Shown here: positions 45,181-56,200 of the stretch, piece by piece
How the letters are laid out: each line of letters begins with the position of its first letter
Position numbering within the stretch: position 1 is the first letter of the stretch
Assembly: GCF_016583905.1 (NCBI RefSeq)
Contig: NZ_NRRY01000004.1
Location: forward strand, 62,001 to 126,000
DNA: 64,000 nt
Reading direction: 5' to 3'
Source of the DNA: Lamprobacter modestohalophilus
GTDB lineage: Bacteria > Pseudomonadota > Gammaproteobacteria > Chromatiales > Chromatiaceae
Notes under the pieces: generated by a model
Told to the model about the DNA's origin: nothing
The model's input: the letters and a program-made list of their open reading frames with translations, nothing else
Database searches by the model: none
Translations under genes and position numbers: made by a program

Positions 45181-45960
45181 TTGCTTGACTCACTGGCGAG
45201 ACTCGGTCGCGTCGGGCTTGCGATGTTAGCGAGCCTTGGCCGTGCCCACCTGTTGCTCATTAGCATCCTCCGCGGCCTGCCCTCGATGCTGGTGCGTCCG
45301 CGCTTGTTGCTGGTGCAGATCTACGGCGTCGGCGTGCTCTCATTGTTGATCATCGTCGTCTCGGGCCTCTTTGTCGGCATGGTGTTAGGCCTTCAGGGCT
45401 ACTATGTACTGTCCCAATTCGGGGCCGCTGAAAGCCTGGGCGTGATGGTCGCCGCCTCCCTGGTCCGCGAGCTCGGCCCAGTGGTGACAGCGCTGTTGTT
45501 CGCCGGCCGCGCCGGCTCCGCGCTGACCGCCGAGATCGGCTTGATGAAGGCGACCGAGCAATTGTCTGGCCTGGAGATGATGGCCGTAGACCCGGTCAAA
45601 CGGGTGCTGACGCCACGTTTTTTCGCCGGCCTGATCTCAATGCCGCTACTGGCCGCGCTGTTTAGCGCCATCGGCGTGATCGGCGGCTGGTTTGTCGGTG
45701 TCGGCCTGCTCGGCATCGATGACGGCGCCTTTTGGGGGCAGATGCAGAACAAGATCGACTTTGATGAAGACCTGGTCAATGGCGTGATCAAAAGCCTGGC
45801 CTTTGGTCTGGTCGTGACCTGGATCGCGCTCTACGAGGGCTATGATGCGACCCCAACCTCGGCCGGAGTCAGCCGTGCCACCACCCGTACCGTGGTGCAG
45901 TCGGCGCTCGCGATCCTGGGGCTGGATTTCATTCTCACTGCTTTGATGTTCGGAGGCTGA
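45181..45960 (+). CDS. mlaE: Phospholipid ABC transporter permease MlaE
   Basis: The 259-residue permease has the MlaE signatures [47 protein letters not shown] and [16 protein letters not shown], with about five hydrophobic segments. The start is probably the TTG at 45181, because the resulting N-terminus ([21 protein letters not shown]) aligns with E. coli MlaE. The next ATG (45223) would remove it. Lies 11 bases after mlaF. Confidence 0.93.
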   Translation: MLDSLARLGRVGLAMLASLGRAHLLLISILRGLPSMLVRPRLLLVQIYGVGVLSLLIIVVSGLFVGMVLGLQGYYVLSQFGAAESLGVMVAASLVRELGPVVTALLFAGRAGSALTAEIGLMKATEQLSGLEMMAVDPVKRVLTPRFFAGLISMPLLAALFSAIGVIGGWFVGVGLLGIDDGAFWGQMQNKIDFDEDLVNGVIKSLAFGLVVTWIALYEGYDATPTSAGVSRATTRTVVQSALAILGLDFILTALMFGG

Positions 45961-45964
45961 AGCC

Positions 45965-46435
45965 ATGGCGCGAATCCGCCTGAGCGAGATCCTGGTCGGC
46001 GTCTTCATGGCGCTCGGCTTCGTCGCGCTCTTCTTCCTGGCCATGCGGGTCAGCAATCTAAGCACCGCGGCCACCGGCGAGGGCTACAACCTGACCGCCA
46101 AGTTCGACAACATCGGTAGCCTTCGGGTGCGCGCGCCCGTGACCATGGCCGGGGTTCGGCTGGGCCGGGTCGAGGCGATCGATTTCGACCAGGAAACCTA
46201 CCAGGCGCTGGTCACCTTGCGCATCGAAGACCGTTACGACCAGATCCCGACCGACACCTTTGCCAACATCTTCACCGCTGGGCTGCTCGGCGAGCAGTAT
46301 ATCGGCCTTGATCCAGGCGGTAGCCCAGAGGTCTTAGGCAATGGCGATCGCATTGAATTCACACAATCAGCCTTGGTACTCGAACAGATGATTGGACAAT
46401 TTCTCTTGAGCAAAGCAGAGGAGGGTGGCGAATGA
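45965..46435 (+). CDS. mlaD: Mla substrate-binding MCE protein MlaD
   Basis: MlaD forms the hexameric periplasmic MCE ring on MlaFE. The 156-residue product has one N-terminal membrane anchor (about 8-26) and the MCE domain (about 38-117, LTAKFDNIGSLRVRAPVTMAGVRLGRV, AGLLGEQYIGLDPGG). Its stop overlaps the start of mlaC by 4 bases. Confidence 0.95.
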   Translation: MARIRLSEILVGVFMALGFVALFFLAMRVSNLSTAATGEGYNLTAKFDNIGSLRVRAPVTMAGVRLGRVEAIDFDQETYQALVTLRIEDRYDQIPTDTFANIFTAGLLGEQYIGLDPGGSPEVLGNGDRIEFTQSALVLEQMIGQFLLSKAEEGGE

Positions 46436-47064
46436 GCGCACTCCGAATGAGAACACGCCGAATAAGAACACTCTTAGTCGCTGGCATCCTGTTACTAGCA
46501 TGGCCTCTAGCCAGCCTAGGCGCGGAACCCTCAGCGACGCAGTTGGTCGAGCGCACGGCCGATAAGATGCTCAGCACGCTCGAGAATCGGCGCGCCGAGG
46601 TCGAGCGCAAGCCGCAGCTGATCAACGAGCTGGTGGATAGCATCCTGGCGCCGCACTTCGACTTCGAGCAGATGACCCGGCTCGCCGTCGGTCGCGACTG
46701 GCGCACTGCTAGCCCGACTCAACAACAGGGGCTCACCGACAGTTTCCGCGATCTATTGGTCCGCACCTATGCCAAATCGATCATGAAATACTCGGGCCAG
46801 GACATCGTCTATGAGGCCGCGCGCCCAGGCACACGCTCAGGAACTGTCGTCGTGCCGACCGAGGTCCGGGCTCCAGGATCGGCCCCGATCCCCATCGACT
46901 ATTACATGCTCGAGCGCGGCAGCAGCTGGATGGTCTATGACGTCGTCATCGACGGCGTCAGCATGATCTCCAACTATCGCAGCCAGTTCCGCACTACAAT
47001 CGCCACTTCGGGCATCAACGGTCTGATCGAGCAATTGCGCGCGAAGACGGCACGCGGTGCCTAG
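46432..47064 (+). CDS. mlaC: Periplasmic phospholipid-binding protein MlaC
   Basis: MlaC shuttles phospholipid between MlaD and the outer-membrane MlaA complex. The 210-residue product has a signal peptide (about 1-29, RTLLVAGILLLAWPLASLGAE) and the family pattern HFDFEQMTRLAVGRDWRTASPTQQ, FRDLLVRTYAKSIMKYSGQ and YDVVIDGVSMISNYRSQF. ATG 46432 overlaps mlaD. Confidence 0.94.
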   Translation: MSALRMRTRRIRTLLVAGILLLAWPLASLGAEPSATQLVERTADKMLSTLENRRAEVERKPQLINELVDSILAPHFDFEQMTRLAVGRDWRTASPTQQQGLTDSFRDLLVRTYAKSIMKYSGQDIVYEAARPGTRSGTVVVPTEVRAPGSAPIPIDYYMLERGSSWMVYDVVIDGVSMISNYRSQFRTTIATSGINGLIEQLRAKTARGA

Positions 47065-47068
47065 AGCG

Positions 47069-48689
<1,621 letters not shown>

Positions 48690-48789
48690 CCCGAGCTAGC
48701 CACGACTAATCCGCCCTAGCCATTGCTGATCTGCCCTCACCCAGGCTGAGATCCCCTGACCCGTCCAGTTGCCGAGAGTGACCGTATCT

Positions 48790-49458
48790 ATGTCCGACGA
48801 CCAAAGGCTCACCATCGCGCTCTCCAAGGGACGCATCTTCGAGCAGACACTGCCATTGCTCGAGGCCGCCGGGCTTCAGGCAGCGGAAGACCCGGAGACC
48901 AGCCGCAAGCTGATCTTGGATACCAATGATCCGCGCGTGAAGCTGGTCATCATCCGCGCCAGTGACGTGCCCACCTATGTGCAATATGGCGCCGCCGACC
49001 TCGGCGTCGCCGGTAAAGACGTCCTACTCGAGCATGGCGGCGAAGGACTCTACGAACCGCTCGACCTGCGCATCGCCTGCTGCCGGCTGATGGTCGCTGG
49101 CCGGCCCGATACCGCGCTGGTGCCACCGCCGGCGCGCGGTCGGCTGCGGATCGCGACCAAATACGTCCGTGGTGCTGAGCGCCACTTCGCCGCCAAGGGC
49201 CAGCAGGTTGAGATCATCAAGCTGTATGGCTCGATGGAGCTCGCGCCGCTGGTTGGGCTCGCAGACCTCATCGTCGACCTCGTCGAGAGTGGTAACACCC
49301 TCAAAGCCAACGGACTGGTACCGATCGAGCATATCAGCGACATCAGCTCGCGCTTGATCGTCAACAAGGCCTCCTGGAAGATGAAACACGCGCGTGTGAG
49401 AGCACTGGTCGAGTCGCTGCAGGAAGCGGTCGAGGCGCAGGCCGCAGCAGGCCGATAA
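48790..49458 (+). CDS. hisG: ATP phosphoribosyltransferase, short form
   Basis: HisG couples ATP and PRPP, the first step of histidine synthesis. The 222-residue protein begins [22 protein letters not shown] and has the PRPP-binding segment [17 protein letters not shown]. It lacks the C-terminal regulatory domain, so it is the short form that needs HisZ, not encoded in this window. ATG 48790 is preferred over TTG 48769. First of hisG-hisD-hisC. Confidence 0.95.
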   Translation: MSDDQRLTIALSKGRIFEQTLPLLEAAGLQAAEDPETSRKLILDTNDPRVKLVIIRASDVPTYVQYGAADLGVAGKDVLLEHGGEGLYEPLDLRIACCRLMVAGRPDTALVPPPARGRLRIATKYVRGAERHFAAKGQQVEIIKLYGSMELAPLVGLADLIVDLVESGNTLKANGLVPIEHISDISSRLIVNKASWKMKHARVRALVESLQEAVEAQAAAGR

Positions 49459-49548
49459 CGACGCGCCATCAACCGTCAACCGGGCAGAAAAGACCTTTTT
49501 GAGCAGTATCCGGTTTCAGGAGTCACCAACAGCGTGACCAGAATGAAC

Positions 49549-49578
49549 CACAGATGAACACGGATAAACACAGAATTG
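49549..49578 (+). repeat. 10-bp-period repeat upstream of hisD
   Basis: CACAGATGAA, CACGGATAAA and CACAGAATTG follow each other at 49549-49578, ending 4 bases before the hisD start codon. Such CACAGATGAACACGGAT-type words recur in many proteobacterial genomes. Here it replaces a clear ribosome-binding site and lies in the 124-base hisG-hisD spacer. Confidence 0.6.
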
Positions 49579-49582
49579 AAGC

Positions 49583-50905
49583 ATGACTAAGATCGCTCAC
49601 CCCAGGATCGCTCGTCTGAGTACCACAGATGCGGATTTCGACGCCCGCCTTGATGCCCTCCTCGCCTGGGAGTCAGTCTCGGATGCGGGCGTGAAGCAGA
49701 TCGTCGAGACCGTGATCGCGGACATTCGTCAGCGCGGTGATGCCGCGCTGATCGACTACACCGCGCGCTTTGATCATTGGCAACCTGAGAACGCCGCTGC
49801 TCTCGAGCTGGATCAGGCCCGGCTCAGCGAAGCGCTGGAGCGCATCCCGTCCGCTCAGCGCCAAGCCCTGGAGACCGCGGCCGAGCGTATCCGCGCCTAT
49901 GCCGAGCATCAGCGCCTACAGGGCTGGGAGATCACCGATGCCGAGGGCAACCTGCTCGGCCAAAAGGTCAGCCCGCTCGATCGGGTCGGGCTCTATGTGC
50001 CCGGCGGCAAGGCGGCTTATCCGTCATCGGTGCTGATGAATGCGCTGCCGGCCAAGGTCGCTGGCGTGCCAGAGCTGGTGATGGTGGTGCCGACCCCCGG
50101 CGGCGAGCTCAATGAGTTGGTGCTGGCAGCGGCCGCGATCGCTGGCGTTGATCGCGCCTTCGCGGTCGGCGGTGCGCAAGCGGTCGCCGCCCTCGCCTAC
50201 GGCACCGAGACCGTACCGGCCTGCGACAAGATCGTCGGCCCCGGCAACATCTATGTCGCCACCGCCAAGCGCGCCGTGTTTGGCCAGGTCGGCATCGACA
50301 TGGTCGCCGGCCCGTCCGAGATCCTGATCCTCTGCGACGGCGAGACCGATCCGGATTGGATCGCGATGGACCTGTTCTCGCAGGCCGAGCATGATGAGGA
50401 CGCCCAATCGATCTTGATCGCTTGGGATGCCGACTACCTGGACCAGGTCAGCGCCAGCATCGAGCGACTGCTGCCGCAGATGGAGCGCAGCGAGATCATC
50501 GCTCAGGCGCTGAGCGCGCGCGGCGCGCTGATCCTCGCACGCGACCAGGACGAGGCAGCTGAGATGGCCAATCGCATCGCGCCCGAGCATCTGGAGCTGT
50601 CGGTGGCAGAGCCTCAGGCCCTCGCCGAAAAGATCCGCCACGCTGGCGCCATCTTCATGGGCCGCTACACCGCTGAGGCGCTGGGCGACTACTGTGCCGG
50701 GCCGAATCATGTGTTGCCCACCTCGCGCACCGCCCGCTTCTCATCACCACTCGGCGTCTACGACTTCCAAAAGCGCTCGAGCCTGATCATGGCCTCTGCG
50801 GCTGGTGCCGCGGCGCTTGCCGATTCCGCGTCAGCGCTCGCCCGCGGCGAGGGGCTGACCGCCCATGCCCGTTCGGCTGAGTATCGTGGCGGCGGTCGAG
50901 ATTGA
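49583..50905 (+). CDS. hisD: Histidinol dehydrogenase
   Basis: HisD carries out the last two oxidations to histidine. The 440-residue product shows [20 protein letters not shown], the family signature region [35 protein letters not shown] with zinc ligands and APEHLELS with catalytic Glu-His. ATG 49583. Its end is followed by hisC after 40 bases. Confidence 0.96.
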   Translation: MTKIAHPRIARLSTTDADFDARLDALLAWESVSDAGVKQIVETVIADIRQRGDAALIDYTARFDHWQPENAAALELDQARLSEALERIPSAQRQALETAAERIRAYAEHQRLQGWEITDAEGNLLGQKVSPLDRVGLYVPGGKAAYPSSVLMNALPAKVAGVPELVMVVPTPGGELNELVLAAAAIAGVDRAFAVGGAQAVAALAYGTETVPACDKIVGPGNIYVATAKRAVFGQVGIDMVAGPSEILILCDGETDPDWIAMDLFSQAEHDEDAQSILIAWDADYLDQVSASIERLLPQMERSEIIAQALSARGALILARDQDEAAEMANRIAPEHLELSVAEPQALAEKIRHAGAIFMGRYTAEALGDYCAGPNHVLPTSRTARFSSPLGVYDFQKRSSLIMASAAGAAALADSASALARGEGLTAHARSAEYRGGGRD

Positions 50906-50945
50906 TCCTCCTACCCTTTTCTGCAGGACCAGGGGGCCAAAAGCC

Positions 50946-52175
50946 ATGAATCAACTGATCGAGCAGCTGATACGCCCAGAGATTCGGGCGCTCAAGGCCT
51001 ATCATGTGCCGGACGCTACCGGCATGATCAAGCTCGACGCGATGGAGAACCCGTATCCCTGGCCGGAATCCCTCGCCAACGACTGGCTTGAGGCGCTGCG
51101 CGATGCCGAGCTAAATCGCTATCCGGACCCTCGTGCGCGCGCACTGCAGGCGGCGCTGCGCGAGGCGATGCAGATACCCGTAGGCATGGACCTGCTGCTC
51201 GGCAACGGCTCCGACGAGCTGATCCAGATGCTGGCGCTCGCCGTTGCTGCGCCGGCTGCCGCTCAGGCCAGTCACCCAAACGTCAGTCCCAGCCTCAGCC
51301 CCAACAGCCCAGCCACAGGACTCGACGACACCTGTCACGATCCCTCGCTCGAGCATTCGCAACCGTGGCGCCCGAGTCTACTCTCGCTCGATCCTGGCTT
51401 CGTCATGTACCGGATGATCGGCCTCTTCGCCGGACTCGAGTATGTCGGCGTGAATCTCAACGCCGCTGATTTCTCGCTGGATCTAGAAGCCACGCTGGCC
51501 GCCATCGAGCGTCATCAGCCGCTGCTGACCTTCATCGCCTATCCGAATAACCCGACCGGCAACCTGTTCGATCCTGCGGCGATCGAGCAGATCATCGCCG
51601 CCAGCCCCGGCCTCGTCATCGTCGATGAGGCCTACGCCCCCTTCACCGATGCCAGCTTCCTGCCGCGGCTCGGCGAATGGCCAAACCTGTTGGTGATGCG
51701 CACAGTCTCTAAGATGGGGCTCGCCGGTCTGCGGCTCGGCTATCTCGCCGGGCCAGCGGAGTGGATCGAGCAGATCGATAAGGTACGCCTGCCCTACAAC
51801 ATCAACGTCCTCAGCCAGGCCAGCGCCGCCTTTGCGCTACGTCATCGCGATGTTCTCGACGCACAGACCGCGTCCATCCGCGAGGAGCGTGGACGGCTTG
51901 CCGCAGCCCTCGCCGATCTCGATGGCGGCCGCGGCCACCTCCAGCAGTACCCGAGCGATGCCAATTTCATCCTCGTTCGCACCCAGCCTGGACGCGCAGG
52001 CGCGCTCTTCAAAGGCCTGCGCGAGCGCAATATCTTGATCAAGAACCTCGATGGCGCCCATCCGATGTTGGCCGACTGCGTACGGATTACTGTGGGTACG
52101 GCGGAAGAAAATCAGCTTCTGCTCGATATGCTGAGAGAGCTCCAAAATAATGACCCCAAGACATCTCACTGTTAA
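50946..52175 (+). CDS. hisC: Histidinol-phosphate aminotransferase with an unusual insertion
   Basis: HisC is a PLP enzyme converting imidazole acetol-phosphate to histidinol-phosphate. The 409-residue product has IKLDAMENPYPWP, GNGSDELI, YPNNPTGN, IVDEAY and the PLP lysine in RTVSKMGLAGLRLGY. About 40 extra residues at 103-143 (QASHPNVSPSLSPNSPATG and following), rich in Ser and Pro, interrupt the region between GNGSDELIQMLALAVAAP and LLSLDPGF, where family members have a few residues. All catalytic motifs are intact. Confidence 0.94.
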   Translation: MNQLIEQLIRPEIRALKAYHVPDATGMIKLDAMENPYPWPESLANDWLEALRDAELNRYPDPRARALQAALREAMQIPVGMDLLLGNGSDELIQMLALAVAAPAAAQASHPNVSPSLSPNSPATGLDDTCHDPSLEHSQPWRPSLLSLDPGFVMYRMIGLFAGLEYVGVNLNAADFSLDLEATLAAIERHQPLLTFIAYPNNPTGNLFDPAAIEQIIAASPGLVIVDEAYAPFTDASFLPRLGEWPNLLVMRTVSKMGLAGLRLGYLAGPAEWIEQIDKVRLPYNINVLSQASAAFALRHRDVLDAQTASIREERGRLAAALADLDGGRGHLQQYPSDANFILVRTQPGRAGALFKGLRERNILIKNLDGAHPMLADCVRITVGTAEENQLLLDMLRELQNNDPKTSHC

Positions 52176-52218
52176 GTAATTAGGGGGATCGAGTGACTCT
52201 GATAAAGCGTCCATTGCA

Positions 52219-52288
52219 GCGTATTGCAACTACTATCAAGATGCGAGAAGTGCAAATCAGGAATTTATACCGGCACTTCTCAATACGC
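52219..52288 (+). repeat. Nested inverted repeats between hisC and the glycan cluster
   Basis: An inner perfect 9-bp pair GAGAAGTGC (52245-52253) / GCACTTCTC (52273-52281) lies inside an outer pair GCGTATT (52219-52225) / AATACGC (52282-52288). There is no T run. It could end or regulate transcription entering the methyltransferase gene, but it also lies in sequence that reads like protein in the methyltransferase frame. Confidence 0.45.
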
Positions 52289-52326
52289 TCAACCAGCATA
52301 AAAAAAACAGGAAAGGCCCAGCAACA

Positions 52327-53208
52327 ATGCTTCCAGAATTCGTAAAAAGAGAACTCCGAGAAATTGAAAAAAGGCTTTTACCAGAAACCACTCAAACTCA
52401 ACTCTTCCAACAGTTAAGACATTTAGGCCTAGGGGATTTTGGGCTGATTTTGCTCAGCATGCCGAACCCTGACTATCCGCAGATTTCCAGGCTCCTGCCA
52501 CGTATGGCAAGCGAAGAAATCCAACGCAATTGGACTGGGAGTTGTGGCATTGAGCTCTTAACGCAGACCACTGAGTTTGTGCGTGCAGTAGCCGACAACT
52601 ATTGCCGCCTTACAGGAGAAAGCCTAGAAGGCAAAGAAATTCTCGACTTTGGTTGCGGTTATGGTCGTATCGCGCGGCTGATGTATTTTTTTACGAATCC
52701 TGAGAATATTTATGGCGTTGACCCCTGGGACGAATCCATATCGATTTGTCGAGCAGATGGTTTCGCCGAAGATCACTTTTTAGTCTCTGAATACTTACCG
52801 ACCGGATTGCCGACCGGAGAAAAATGCTTCGATTTGATCTATGCCTTCTCGGTTTTTACTCATTTATCAGAAAAGAGCACCACTTTATCGCTGCGAACAC
52901 TCCTTGGACATGTTAAGCCAGGTGGCATATTGGTTATAACAATCCGGCCGGTAGAATATTGGAATCACGACCAACACGCGGCTTCCCAAAATAAGGTCAA
53001 TGAACAAATAGAGCTTCACAGAAGCAATGGTTTCTCATTTTTGCCCCACAATCGTCCTCCTATCGACGGTGATATCACCTACGGCGACACATCGATGGAT
53101 CTTTCTTGGCTAGAAAACGCTGTACCCGAGGCAGAAATCCTTGGCATGGACCGTTCCCTTCGCGATAGCTTTCAGCGTTACATTTTCTTGAGGCGGCGAG
53201 GTTCCTAA
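52327..53208 (+). CDS. SAM-dependent methyltransferase (class I)
   Basis: The 293-residue product has the Rossmann methyltransferase motif I ILDFGCGYGRIA (105-116), acidic YGVDPWDESI, the DLIYAFSVFTHLSE segment and LLGHVKPGGILVITI. It probably methylates a glycan or glycolipid intermediate, given the glycosyltransferases that follow. Base composition is visibly more AT-rich than hisC, suggesting transfer. The reading frame stays open and protein-like for about 45 codons upstream of the ATG without a start codon, so the 5' end may be truncated. Confidence 0.85.
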   Translation: MLPEFVKRELREIEKRLLPETTQTQLFQQLRHLGLGDFGLILLSMPNPDYPQISRLLPRMASEEIQRNWTGSCGIELLTQTTEFVRAVADNYCRLTGESLEGKEILDFGCGYGRIARLMYFFTNPENIYGVDPWDESISICRADGFAEDHFLVSEYLPTGLPTGEKCFDLIYAFSVFTHLSEKSTTLSLRTLLGHVKPGGILVITIRPVEYWNHDQHAASQNKVNEQIELHRSNGFSFLPHNRPPIDGDITYGDTSMDLSWLENAVPEAEILGMDRSLRDSFQRYIFLRRRGS

Positions 53209-53263
53209 GTGGCCTGAACTGAGCACCCACGCCGATTCTCTAATCTTCGTAGTAGGCCCATCC

Positions 53264-56200
53264 TTGACTTCCAAGTTATTTACGTACCCATCTGGCCCCG
53301 CGCTGTTCGTTACGCCTTGGCTAAGCGACCTAGTGTCCGGAGCCATGGGTGCGTTGTCGTACTATGTTCAGTCGAATCAACACTGCGATGTCGTCGTGCT
53401 GTTTGGAGACGCCAGTCAGCAAGGTCTAGAACAGCTGTCCTCCGAGCTTATCGAGGGCTTATCCGACCGGGCTCTGCACTATTTGGAGATCGATGAACAG
53501 GCAGTGCCTGCCGACACGACGATCTCGTCTCAGCTGATGGACCTGGTGATCAAGGCGGAGAGCGCCGTGATCTATGCCAGTAACACCTATTGCGATGCAC
53601 TAGCTACGCAACTTTCCATGCGGCTAGCGAGAGAGGCGGCGCGCCGCATCAATAGCTGCGAGGCGTTGGTTCTGTTCGAGACTGACGTATTGCTGCAGGA
53701 TTTCCAGCTCGCTGACATTACACCGATCTTGGAACAGAAGAGCAAGGCGCTGCAAACGGTCAAACTCACGCGGGAGCGAGGCATAAAACCACCAGCGGTG
53801 ATGGCGCGCGATGCCTTCCGAGCAACTTTACTGGAGTCGACAGAGACGCGTGCTTGTGAGGCCTATCAGCGTATTCCCTGCGAGCAACTGCGTCGCGCTC
53901 TGCCGCCAGCCGAACTGCTCAGCTCGGCTCCGACAGTGGGTGTCGCGCTTGAACCTGATCGGGACACCACCAATCCGCTGGTCTCGGTCATCATTCGCTC
54001 GACCGGGCGTGCTGAGCTGCAAGAGGCCTTAGCCTCGGTCGCGGCGCAGACCTATTCGCCTATCGAGCTGATCATAGTGGATGCGTCAGGCACCGGATCG
54101 ATACGTTGCCCAGCGCAGGTGGGCCATGCAAAAGTGAAGCTAGTCGCTGAGGGTGAGCGCTTAAATCGTTCACGCGCGGCCAATGCTGGGTTGGCGGCAG
54201 CCTCGGGTACCTATCTGGCTTTTCTTGACGACGATGATTGGTGGAGTCAAGCGCATCTTGCCCGCTTGGTGGAGACGTTACGGCACAGCATGGCGCGGGT
54301 TGCCTATGCCGGCGTTAGCTGCGTGCAATATTGCACTGATGGTTGGCAAGAAGTCCATCGCTTCAACGACGCCTTCGACTTCGGTCGTTTACTGGTCGAT
54401 AACTTCATCCCCATCCACGCCCCGCTCTTCGAGCATTCGCTGCTCGCCGAGGGTTGTCATTTCGACGAGGCATTATCGGTCTATGAAGACTGGGACTTTT
54501 GGGTGCAACTTGCGCGGCACTCCGAGTTTATCCATGTCGATGAGATCACAGCCTTCTATCGCGTCGCCGATGGCTCTGGGTTTGGTATCGGACCCGATAG
54601 TCTGGCCACGGCGGGGGGGCTGTCGGCATTCTTCAAGAAATGGGTGCAGCAATGGTCGGACCGCGAATGGCAAGTGGTCCTGGATCGCGCCAGGCGGGCT
54701 CAGGGTATCAGCACCATGCAGCGCCAATGCCAAATCCTCGAGCAGCAGCGGGACGCTGCAAATCAGACACATACCGAGAACACTCGAATCATCGCCGGCC
54801 TAAAGGACCAATTGAACCGCGCTCATGAGCTAACTCAGTCGGTTTTCGATCAGCAGACGCAAACCCGCGAACGGATGCTAGAGCAGCAACGGCTGCAGGC
54901 TCAAGCCGAGCTGCAACATGCACAAGCATGGGCCGAGAAGGCACAGGCCGAGCATCACAGGCTGAAACATGATCTCGAAACAGCGCTGAGTGCCGCAGAG
55001 CGACAACGAGCGGTTTTGGAGGAGCAGTACCGACAACTCGAAGCTAATTATCATGACGCACTCAGGATGTTCGAGCATAAGGTGGGGGAGATTGAGAGTA
55101 TCCGCGCCTCGACCTCTTGGCGCTTGACGGCCCCGGTGCGGGCGTTGCGCGAGGTTCCGATGCTGTTGCTGTCAGTTGGGCCTCAGGCCTACCGGCAAGC
55201 GGTAAGAAAAATACTCCGTCGTCTGCGTGACAAAATCGTCCCCCCCCAACAGGCAGGGGATGACACGGAAGCGCCTGTCACGAGCTTGCCTGAGAGCCAT
55301 TCGGCAACCTCGACGAGGACGTTCTCGGCTGCGGGAAACTATTCGACGCGCGCTTCTCGCTATACGCCCAAGGCATCTTTGCCGCTGATCAAGCTGAAGA
55401 AGAGCGACTTTGAGTCAACCCTGTCGCACTTGAAATTGCCCACTACGGATACGCCAGTGGTCAGCGTCATCATCCCGGTTTACAACAATGCACTCTTGAC
55501 GCTCGAGTGTCTGGCGTCGATTGCTGCCCACCCACCAGTCACGCCCATGGAGGTCATCGTTGTCGATGATGGCTCAACAGAGCCTCAGGTCGCCCGTCTC
55601 AAGGCTATCAGCGGCCTGTGTTACCTCCGCAATAGTAAAAATCTTGGCTTTCTGCGCGCGGTTAATGGTGCTACCCACAAGGCGCGTGGTCGCTATCTGC
55701 TTTTACTCAATAACGATACCCAGGTGCGGGACGGTTGGCTCGATCACCTCGTCGAGCTGATGTCTGACCCCGATGTTGGCTCCGTCGGAGCCAAATTGAT
55801 TTATCCAAGTGGCCACTTGCAAGAGGCGGGTGTCTGCATGCGTAGCGACGGATCAGCGCAACTTGTCGGATTGAACGCTAATCCGCATGAGCCACTGTTC
55901 AATCAGGTACGCGAGGTCGACTATTGTTCCGGCGCTTGCGTGCTGATAGAGAAGGCACTGTTCGATTCGATTGGCGGCTTTGATGAGCGTTATGCTCCAG
56001 CGTACTTCGAGGATGCAGATCTCGGTTTCCAGGTCCGCCAACAGGGTAAGAAGAATCTCTATTGCCCAAGCGCGGAGGTCGTACATCACCTGAGTGTCAC
56101 GACTGGCGCCCAGGGAGATAAGCTCAAGCGCATCGCGGCGAATAAGGAAAGATTCATCGAGAAATGGGCCGATGAATTGTCAGCACTCGATCAAGTGCGC

